From assembly GCA_902493615.1 (NCBI GenBank), contig CABUQK010000118.1, positions 1 through 5,268 of the forward strand: a stretch of 5,268 nucleotides of DNA, read 5' to 3'. The DNA is from an uncultured Collinsella sp. (GTDB lineage Bacteria; Actinomycetota; Coriobacteriia; Coriobacteriales; Coriobacteriaceae). The position numbers and the translations under genes were made by a program. The notes beneath the pieces were generated by a model that did no database searches, was not told the DNA's origin, and saw only the letters and a program-made list of their open reading frames with translations. Positions 1 to 4,488 of this stretch are shown here, in pieces; positions within the stretch are counted from its first letter, which is position 1, and each line of letters opens with the position of its first letter.

Positions 1-140
1 TGGGTGTCGGTGCCGTCAAGCGCCTTTCGGCCATCAACTTCGGCGTCGTCAAGGACATGATGTTCACCTGGTTCTTCACCTTCCCCGCCTGCGGACTCAT
101 CAGCTTTGTCATGGCCAAGCTGTTCATGATGTTCCTCTAG
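1..140 (+). CDS. pit: Pit-family inorganic phosphate transporter, C-terminal end (partial)
   Basis: Only the last 45 codons are in the window, in the frame that starts at base 3 and ends at TAG 138-140. The visible residues begin GVGAVKRLSAINFGVVKDMM and continue into a hydrophobic final helix rich in Phe, Leu and Met. This matches the end of low-affinity Pit permeases, where a Gly-Ala-x-Lys/Arg-Arg segment and a short loop lead into the last membrane helix, usually with a 'TxPAxxL' pattern (here TFPACGL). Pit proteins are inner-membrane phosphate symporters. The call is strengthened by the DUF47 gene 67 nt downstream, since the two are commonly paired and probably co-transcribed. The 5' part lies outside the window, so membrane topology and substrate residues cannot be checked. 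Confidence 0.85.
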   Translation, partial: GVGAVKRLSAINFGVVKDMMFTWFFTFPACGLISFVMAKLFMMFL

Positions 141-207
141 TCAAACCGAACGTCCATCTGGACCGCAACACTTCGCCCACCCGTCTTCGCCTCGAAAGGA
201 CCCACCC

Positions 208-831
208 ATGGCAAAGAAACCCGATTCGTTCTACTTTGACAACTACGTCGCCTGCGCCGACCTTGCTGTCCAGGCCGCAGAGTTGCTCATCAAGATTTTT
301 GAGAACTTTGATCCCGCGCAGATCCACGACATGCTCGAGGAGATGCATGCGATTGAGCATGCGGCAGACAAGAAGCACCACGAGCTCGAAGACGCCCTGC
401 TCACCGCCTTTATCACCCCGCTCGAGCGCGAGGATCTGGATCTGATGAGCTGCGCGCTCGACACCGTGCTCGACCGTATTGAGGGCGTCGTGCAGCGCGT
501 CTACTTCACCAACATTCAGAGCATCCATCCCGACGCCATCGTCATCGCCCACAAGGTGACTGACGCCTGCCGCGCCATGAAAGACCTGATGGTCGAGCTT
601 CCCAACTACCGCAAGTCCAAAACGCTGCGCGAGCTGGTCATCCAGATCAACACCATCGAGTCCGAGGCCGACGAGCTCTACATCAACGCCATGCGCAACC
701 TGCACGTTAACGGCAAGGATCCGCTCGAGGTCATCGCTTGGCGTGACGTCTACGCCTTCCTGGAGTACTGCGCCGACTGCTGCGAGAATGTGGCCGATGT
801 TGTGGATTCGATTGTCATGAAGAACAGTTAA
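208..831 (+). CDS. DUF47 family (PhoU-like) protein, probable Pit accessory protein
   Basis: The 207-residue protein has the usual length and the two-repeat, all-helical build of the DUF47/PhoU-like family. Repeat one shows IEHAAD (49-54), FITPLERED (68-76) and LDTVLDRIE (84-92). Repeat two shows IESEAD (150-155), an invariant-looking W178, LEYCADCCENVAD (185-197) and the typical ending IVMKNS. The acidic ExxxD-like clusters resemble the metal-binding faces of PhoU. DUF47 proteins sit next to Pit transporters in many bacteria and are thought to tune transport; that role is inferred from family context. The ATG at 208 follows AAAGGA (195-200) with 7-nt spacing. No promoter is evident in the 67-nt gap after pit, so co-transcription is likely. 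A large palindrome begins directly after the stop codon. Confidence 0.93.
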   Translation: MAKKPDSFYFDNYVACADLAVQAAELLIKIFENFDPAQIHDMLEEMHAIEHAADKKHHELEDALLTAFITPLEREDLDLMSCALDTVLDRIEGVVQRVYFTNIQSIHPDAIVIAHKVTDACRAMKDLMVELPNYRKSKTLRELVIQINTIESEADELYINAMRNLHVNGKDPLEVIAWRDVYAFLEYCADCCENVADVVDSIVMKNS

Positions 832-949
832 TTGGGGGTACGTGTCCCGGCGGCGAAGGGCCGGCCACGGTTTGCTTTCTCACTCCGGCTGCTTTGCAGA
901 GTCGTTCGAAAGCAAACCGTGGCCGGCCCTTCGCCTTACGTACCACCAT
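832..949. repeat. Large palindromic element in the intergenic region
   Basis: Two perfect 28-bp inverted arms lie at 852-879 and 908-935, separated by a 28-nt loop. Outside them a second perfect stem pairs GGTACGT (837-843) with ACGTACC (938-944); the joining segments are 8 nt on the left and 2 nt on the right. Looser pairing extends to about 832 and 949. The loop contains a small CTGC-TTT-GCAG hairpin (889-899). The hexamer ATTGGG occurs on both sides (831-836 and 948-953); the left copy starts with the last A of the DUF47 stop codon. No T-tract follows, so this is not a standard terminator. It could be a REP/MITE-like repeat, an mRNA-stabilising structure or a protein-binding cruciform. The pairing is directly visible; the function is unknown. 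Confidence 0.9.
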
Positions 950-1025
950 TGGGAACTTTGGCTGATACTTTGAAAGCAATGAGGCTTTTGTTGACAGGGC
1001 CTTTGAGCCCGATTGGGAACTTTGG
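948..1025 (+). repeat. 14-bp direct repeat, two copies 64 bp apart
   Basis: ATTGGGAACTTTGG occurs at 948-961 and again at 1012-1025. The first copy abuts the large palindrome. The bases after each copy show weaker similarity, so these may be remnants of a roughly 64-bp tandem unit. A consensus-like TTGACA lies between the copies (991-996), but no good -10 box follows at 16-18 nt. The function is unknown; a binding site or a footprint of repeat insertion are both possible. Confidence 0.7.
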
Positions 1026-1083
1026 GACCGCCTTAAACGTTTGGCTGGATCGGGCTTTGGGTACCCTTTGTTTTGCTTTGGGT

Positions 1084-1092
1084 TGATACACT
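1084..1092 (+). promoter_or_regulatory. Possible extended -10 promoter for the nitroreductase gene
   Basis: TGATACACT fits the extended -10 pattern TGnTATAAT with four of six core matches. No good -35 is seen at 16-18 nt upstream. A transcript starting about 7 nt downstream would begin right at the GGAGGG ribosome-binding site (1099-1104), leaving a very short 13-nt leader. The site is weak and could be chance in this T/G-rich stretch. Confidence 0.25.
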
Positions 1093-1111
1093 GAATTTGG
1101 AGGGCTTGGTT

Positions 1112-1642
1112 GTGAGTTATTTGGATCTGGCTCGGGGTCGGTATTCTTGTCGTGAGTTTGAAGATCGGGCTGTGGAGCAGGCTGTGGTGGATGCCATTGT
1201 TGAGGCTGGGCGGATTGCTCCTTCTGCTTGTAATAATCATCCTTCTCGTGTGATGGTGCTGGATACGCCTGAGCTTCTGGAGAAGGCTGCTGCTTGTCAG
1301 CCTCGGTTTGCTCGTGATGGATCTATCTTTGGCGCTCCGCTCATCTTCCTTATTTGTAGCGTTACCGAAGACGCTTGGGTGCGCCCGTATGACCAGATGA
1401 ATTCCAGTGAAATCGATACGTCCATAGTGTGCGATCAGATGATGATGGAGGCCACCGAGCAGGGCCTGGGAACGTGTTGGGTATGCCATTTTAAGCCCGA
1501 GGTGGCACAGGAGCAGTTCAACCTGCCCGAGGGCGTCTATCCCTATCACATGCTCGTCTGCGGATATCCTGCCGACCACATCGCCGATTCCGAGCATCGC
1601 GAGGCCCGTACCATTCCCCTCTCCGACTTCCTCCTCAAGTAG
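1112..1642 (+). CDS. Nitroreductase-family FMN-dependent oxidoreductase
   Basis: The product is 176 residues from the GTG at 1112, close to the usual length of small nitroreductase-family proteins. The N-terminus reads SYLDLARGRYSCREF, with R10, S12 and R14 in the FMN-phosphate-binding RxSxR pattern, followed by PSACNNHPSR (a variant of the PSxxNxQPW motif). Further on come an Asp-led helix and EATEQGLGTCWVCHF, the typical GLGTCW flavin motif, then CGYPA. Such enzymes reduce nitroaromatics, quinones or related substrates with NAD(P)H in the cytoplasm; the real substrate cannot be told. The GTG start is preferred because GGAGGG (1099-1104) lies 7 nt upstream and gives the family-typical N-terminus; an in-frame TTG at 1073 has no such support. 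The first 71 codons end almost only in T or G, unlike the second half. It is convergent with divIVA. Confidence 0.9.
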   Translation: MSYLDLARGRYSCREFEDRAVEQAVVDAIVEAGRIAPSACNNHPSRVMVLDTPELLEKAAACQPRFARDGSIFGAPLIFLICSVTEDAWVRPYDQMNSSEIDTSIVCDQMMMEATEQGLGTCWVCHFKPEVAQEQFNLPEGVYPYHMLVCGYPADHIADSEHREARTIPLSDFLLK

Positions 1643-1644
1643 AT

Positions 1645-1664
1645 TTTTGGGACATGCCCTAAAA
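1645..1664. repeat. 20-bp near-palindrome after the nitroreductase stop
   Basis: TTTTGGGACATGCCCTAAAA starts 3 nt after the TAG. Eight of ten base pairs are symmetric; one further pair is a G-T and one (A-C) is a mismatch. It could be a weak operator-like dyad or a small RNA hairpin. A much better terminator follows at 1691, so it is probably not the main transcription end. Confidence 0.45.
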
Positions 1665-1690
1665 CCTACCTTTTACCGCTCACCCGTTCG

Positions 1691-1728
1691 CCGAGTTCTG
1701 CGCCACCATGTGCAGGGCTCGGTTTTTT
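1691..1728 (+). terminator. Intrinsic terminator of the nitroreductase gene
   Basis: CCGAGTTCTGC (1691-1701) pairs with GCAGGGCTCGG (1712-1722) as an 11-bp stem with two G-U wobbles and a 10-nt loop, followed at once by six T (1723-1728). This is a standard rho-independent terminator on the plus strand, placed 49 nt after the stop codon. Confidence 0.9.
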
Positions 1729-1753
1729 ATGTTGCGCGCCCCTGCACAGTCAT

Positions 1754-1783
1754 AAAAAAGGACCTGCAAGCTGCGGGTCCTTT
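1754..1783 (-). terminator. Intrinsic terminator of divIVA
   Basis: Read on the minus strand, AAGGACCCGCAG pairs with TTGCAGGTCCTT-type sequence: plus positions 1758-1767 pair with 1773-1782 (one G-U) around a 5-nt loop, and six T follow (complement of 1754-1759). It sits 26 nt beyond the divIVA stop codon and ends the division cluster. On the plus strand only a short TTTCT follows, so minus-strand termination is the main reading. Confidence 0.9.
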
Positions 1784-1809
1784 CTAGGCACTAAATTGTA
1801 GGCCGAATG

Positions 1810-2484
1810 TTAGTCCAGGTCGTCGGCAGCGAAGTTGTCGATCGGGGCGAAGGGATCGGCCACGGGGACAACCGGGTCAGCGACGGGCAGCGGCTCGGCG
1901 GGAACAGTCACCGCAGGAGAAGCGGCAGAACCGACCGGTGTGGAGGCCATGAGATCGGCCGGGAAGGAGTTCTGGGCATCGTCCATGAAGTGCTGGATGA
2001 GCTTGAGATACTCGGCCTTGAACTCCTCACGGGAAGCCTTGAGACGATCGATCTCCTCGAGCTCGGCCTGCTTCTCAGTCAGAGCCTGGCGGATAACCTC
2101 GCGGGCCTTGGCGTCAGCCTCGTTGCGGATACGCTCAGCGTTCTCGTTGGCATCGTTGACGATGGTCTCAGCGGTCTGCTGGGCAGCGATCAAGGCAGCG
2201 GAAATCTGGCGCTCCTGAGCGGAGAAGTCAGGGGCGGGAGCAGCCACGGGGGCGGCAGGAGCGGCCTGGGCGGTGGCATCCTGAGCCTGGGCAAGCTGAG
2301 CCTGTGCATCGGCAAGCTGCTGCTCGGTAGCAGTCAGACGACCCTTAAGGTCAACGATCTTAGCGAGCATAGCGTCAACCTCAGAGGACAGCGTCTCCAA
2401 GAAGACGTCGACCTCGGCAGGATCGTAGCCACGCTTGGCCTCAGAGAAAGTCTGAGCCTGGATGTCTGCAGGGGTAATAGCCAT
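1810..2484 (-). CDS. divIVA: DivIVA-family polar/septal scaffold protein
   Basis: The 224-residue protein begins MAITPADIQAQTFSEAKRGY and continues DPAEVDVFLETL, the DivIVA membrane-binding domain (about 1-40). R18 and the G19-Y20 pair are kept, but position 17, the membrane-inserting Phe of Bacillus subtilis DivIVA, is Lys, as in the KRGY type of actinobacteria. A first coiled coil (about 30-70) leads to an Ala/Pro linker (70-86), then a long second coiled coil (about 88-170) and a Pro/Asp-rich acidic tail (174-224) with the repeated unit PVADP. DivIVA binds curved membrane at poles and septa and recruits division or wall-growth proteins. The ATG follows AAGGAGA (about 2491-2497) with 7-nt spacing. 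It is the last gene of the yggS-sepF-yggT-divIVA block, 61 nt after yggT, with its own terminator. Confidence 0.95.
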   Translation of the reverse strand: MAITPADIQAQTFSEAKRGYDPAEVDVFLETLSSEVDAMLAKIVDLKGRLTATEQQLADAQAQLAQAQDATAQAAPAAPVAAPAPDFSAQERQISAALIAAQQTAETIVNDANENAERIRNEADAKAREVIRQALTEKQAELEEIDRLKASREEFKAEYLKLIQHFMDDAQNSFPADLMASTPVGSAASPAVTVPAEPLPVADPVVPVADPFAPIDNFAADDLD

Positions 2485-2545
2485 AACAAGTCTCCTTTTT
2501 CATCGCCTCGGCGCTACACGCCCGACGTAAGTTACTAAGTCAGTT

Positions 2546-2827
2546 CTACACGAGTATACCTATAAGAAGCTGCAGAACCAGCCTCTGCACCAACTGCAAC
2601 GCAATAATCGCAACGACCGGCGAAAAATCGATACCGCCCATCGGCGGGATGAAACGACGGAACAGGTTGAGCCACGGACCGCACACGCTATCAAGCACCG
2701 CGGCAATATCCTGAAGCAAACCACCCTGCTTCATGGGAATCCACGTCATAAAGCAGTAGACGACAATGAGCGTGGAATAGAAGTTGAACAGCGTGTTGAC
2801 CAGCTGGACGATAGTGTAGATGTTGAT
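2546..2827 (-). CDS. yggT: YggT/YlmG-family small membrane protein with probable ATC start
   Basis: From the proposed ATC at 2825-2827 the protein has 93 residues, close to the family norm. A first membrane helix (about 5-27, IVQLVNTLFNFYSTLIVVYC) is followed by WIP, a short loop, then PWLNLFRRFIPPMGGIDFSP (51-70), the hallmark YggT motif, and a second helix (about 70-92). YlmG proteins are linked to division or nucleoid and envelope organisation; the exact role is not settled. The frame is the same as sepF and is open from the sepF TAA onward, but no ATG, GTG or TTG occurs in frame until ATG 2747-2749. That ATG would delete the whole first helix and leave 67 residues. ATC 2827 lies 6 nt after GAGGAG; ATT 2833 abuts it and is too close. 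The 3' end is followed by divIVA. Confidence 0.85.
   Translation of the reverse strand: MNIYTIVQLVNTLFNFYSTLIVVYCFMTWIPMKQGGLLQDIAAVLDSVCGPWLNLFRRFIPPMGGIDFSPVVAIIALQLVQRLVLQLLIGILV
2553..2558 (-). promoter_or_regulatory. Possible -10 box for divIVA
   Basis: TATACT on the minus strand matches five of six bases of the -10 consensus and lies inside the 3' end of yggT. The best -35 at 16-17 nt upstream (TGGTTC) is poor. A start near 2546 would give divIVA a leader of about 60 nt. It may allow divIVA to be expressed apart from the upstream genes. Confidence 0.3.
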
Positions 2828-2833
2828 GGGAAT

Positions 2834-2839
2834 CTCCTC
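2834..2839 (-). promoter_or_regulatory. Ribosome-binding site that decides the yggT start
   Basis: On the minus strand GAGGAG lies between the sepF stop (2849) and the ATC at 2827. The 6-nt spacing to this ATC is near ideal, while the alternative ATT at 2833 would directly touch the site. This Shine-Dalgarno sequence is the main support for a non-standard start rather than the internal ATG at 2749, which lies about 85 nt further down. Confidence 0.65.
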
Positions 2840-2848
2840 GTCTTGTCT

Positions 2849-3571
2849 TTACTTAAGGTAGCCGTCGGCACGAAGCTTCTTGAGATCGGAATCTTTGACC
2901 TCGCAACCGGCGGGCAGCACCATGAACACGCGGTCGCCCACCTCCTTGACCGTGGCACCCAGACCGCAGGCAAAGCCGTAAGAGAAGTCCAAGACGCGCT
3001 TGGCAACTTCGGTGCGTACGCCCACAAAAATCAGTGCGACAGGCTGCTTGGTGCGAACGCGGCGCACCACGGTCTCCACGTCGTCATAGCTCTCGGGGCG
3101 CAGGACATAGGCCGGCAGCTGCGGCGTGGCGTTGATGATATTGCTCGCATAGGCCGAGGCATCGCTCGGTGCAGGCGCGGGTGCAGCGGCGGCACGGGCG
3201 CGGGTATTCTCGGCGTAGCTCGACGGCGTGTCATAGGCACCAGGACGATAACCGCTCGCAACACTGTCCTGCGAGCGCGAAGGCGGGTTATACGTCGTGG
3301 CATGGCGGGAGTCATCGCCGACCAGCTGACCGGAGCGCGTATACACGGCAACCGACTCAGCTTCACCGCGGCGCGTCTGGCCAAGCAGGCCGTTGCTCGG
3401 CTCGTCTTGGGTGTAGAAGCCCTCGCCCGAAGCACCACTGTAGCCGTTGTTCTGATAGCCATCGTCGTAGCCGTCATCGTAGCCGTAGTCGTCGTCCTGG
3501 CCATAACCCTGGTCGTAACCCTGCTGGCCGCCCAGGTGCATCTTATTTTTAATCTCGTCAAGGAAGCCCAT
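2849..3571 (-). CDS. sepF: Cell division protein SepF
   Basis: The 240-residue protein starts with an amphipathic helix, MGFLDEIKNKMHLGG, the SepF membrane anchor. A long disordered linker follows: residues 18-53 are unusually rich in Tyr, Gly and Asp (Tyr at 19, 23, 29, 31, 35, 39, 44 and 53), and 125-140 is Ala/Pro-rich. The C-terminal SepF core (about 155-225) reads YVLRPESYDDVETVVRRV, then PVALIFVGV, AKRVLDFSYGF and VGDRVFMVLP, all at the expected spacing. SepF tethers FtsZ to the membrane and helps build the septum, which is essential in bacteria lacking FtsA. The ATG at 3571 is chosen over an upstream start at 3622 because GAGAGGA (3579-3585) lies 7 nt away and the helix begins here. 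It is 60 nt after yggS, and yggT follows in the same frame after the TAA. Confidence 0.95.
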   Translation of the reverse strand: MGFLDEIKNKMHLGGQQGYDQGYGQDDDYGYDDGYDDGYQNNGYSGASGEGFYTQDEPSNGLLGQTRRGEAESVAVYTRSGQLVGDDSRHATTYNPPSRSQDSVASGYRPGAYDTPSSYAENTRARAAAAPAPAPSDASAYASNIINATPQLPAYVLRPESYDDVETVVRRVRTKQPVALIFVGVRTEVAKRVLDFSYGFACGLGATVKEVGDRVFMVLPAGCEVKDSDLKKLRADGYLK

Positions 3572-3631
3572 GGTTGTGTCCTCTCGCGGTTTAGTGCAGG
3601 CGCCCCGATAATCAGTGCGCACTTCAGAGCC

Positions 3632-4369
3632 TTATTTTACTGCAAACTCCGGGCTAAATACTACCCTGCCCAGGCGAACGAGCGTAGAGCCCTCCTCAAG
3701 GGCAGACTCAAAGTCCTCGCTCATACCGCAGGAAAGCTCAGGCAGGTTCAAATCGGGATGCGCCGCCTCCAGCTCATCCCTCAGCTCACGAAGCCCCGCA
3801 AAGGTGCGGCGTGCCACATCCTTATTCCCCCGGGGCGCCATAGTCATAAGCCCCTGTACGCAAATTCCCTCAAGTTCTGCAAGCTCACCCGCGGCGGCGC
3901 GAATCTCATCGGGTGAAAAGCCTCCCTTCGACTCCTCACCACTCACATTGACCTCAATGAGCACACGCTGGGGGCCGACGAGCTCGCCTGCCTCAATCTT
4001 GCGAACAGCACGGCTCGAGATCGCCTGCGCCAGATGCAGCGAACCCACCGAGTGAATCAGCTCGGCTGAGCCCAGCACCGCATTGATCTTATTGGTCTGC
4101 AGGTTGCCGATCATATCGAAGCGCACCTCGGGCAGCTCCGGATGCTCCGCCAGACCCGTGAGCTTGCGAACCAGCTCCTGCGGGCGGTTCTCGGCAAAAT
4201 GGCGATACCCCGCCTGGATGGCGGCAACGGTCTCATCGACACCAACGGTCTTGGACACGGCAATGAGGCTCGCGGCGTCGTGGGGACGGCCCGCGCGATC
4301 GAGCGCCGCATAAAAACGTTCCAGAATCTGCTCGCGGCGAGCGCGCATCAAGTCCAAATAGTTATCCAT
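3632..4369 (-). CDS. yggS: YggS/YlmE-family PLP homeostasis protein
   Basis: The 245-residue protein is a PLP-binding barrel of the YggS/PLPBP family, which holds pyridoxal phosphate and influences vitamin B6 and amino-acid balance without a known catalytic reaction. K40 in LIAVSKT is the PLP lysine. Other family motifs are HFAENRPQEL (58-67), FDMIGNLQTNKI (84-95, in place of WHFIGxLQxNK), IHSV (105-108), EVNVSGEESKGGF (139-151), GLMTMAP (173-179) and LSCGMSEDFESALEEGSTLV (212-231, Cys in place of the usual Met), then RLGRVVFS in place of RIGTAIFG. The start at 4369 follows GGAGG (4379-4383) with 9-nt spacing. An in-frame start at 4453 would add 28 unlike residues and run through a hairpin. 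It leads the sepF-yggT-divIVA block, as ylmE does elsewhere. Confidence 0.95.
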   Translation of the reverse strand: MDNYLDLMRARREQILERFYAALDRAGRPHDAASLIAVSKTVGVDETVAAIQAGYRHFAENRPQELVRKLTGLAEHPELPEVRFDMIGNLQTNKINAVLGSAELIHSVGSLHLAQAISSRAVRKIEAGELVGPQRVLIEVNVSGEESKGGFSPDEIRAAAGELAELEGICVQGLMTMAPRGNKDVARRTFAGLRELRDELEAAHPDLNLPELSCGMSEDFESALEEGSTLVRLGRVVFSPEFAVK

Positions 4370-4419
4370 TGCCAATCGCCTCCGCTGACAGCCAAACAAG
4401 TAGTCCCATGCTAACGCAA

Positions 4420-4451
4420 GAGCGCGGCCCCGCATGTGCAAGGCCGCGCTC
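4420..4451 (-). terminator. GC-rich hairpin between phoU and yggS, possible terminator
   Basis: GAGCGCGGCC (4420-4429) and GGCCGCGCTC (4442-4451) form a perfect 10-bp stem with a 12-nt loop. On the minus strand it is followed by TTGCGTTAG, only a weak T-run, so termination of phoU would be inefficient or rho-assisted. It lies 37 nt past the phoU stop and 50 nt before the yggS start, suggesting that phoU and the division cluster are partly separate transcription units. Confidence 0.55.
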
Positions 4452-4488
4452 ACTTAGGTATTTACAATCTTTCGACGAACGGGGTTAC

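Noticed and set aside
991..1019. Consensus TTGACA as a promoter -35
   Set aside because: At 16-18 nt downstream only TTGGGA, TGGGAA or GGGAAC is found, which is too far from a -10 box to call a promoter.
832..1111. CRISPR array or tRNA in the intergenic region
   Set aside because: There is only one palindrome and one two-copy direct repeat, no regular spacers, and no cloverleaf or TTCGA-type T-loop in proper arrangement.
815..1597. Minus-strand open frame opposite the nitroreductase gene (260 codons)
   Set aside because: It is antisense to a clear flavoprotein gene. The low C and A content of the plus strand here removes minus-strand stop codons, which explains its length.
2500..2530. Hairpin in the yggT-divIVA gap
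   Set aside because: The TCGGGCG/CGCCGA stem is short and needs a bulge, and no T-run follows on either strand. It gives no clear support for an attenuator or terminator.
1807..2538. Long plus-strand open frame opposite divIVA (243 codons)
   Set aside because: It mirrors divIVA's Ala/Glu/Gln-rich coiled-coil codons. It is Gly/Leu/Ser-rich without a recognisable domain and runs across the divIVA ribosome-binding site.
2843..3916. Long plus-strand open frame opposite sepF and yggS (357 codons)
   Set aside because: It spans two well-supported minus-strand genes and the gap between them. The valine/alanine-rich stretch is the antisense of the SepF Tyr/Asp linker, and no family is recognised.
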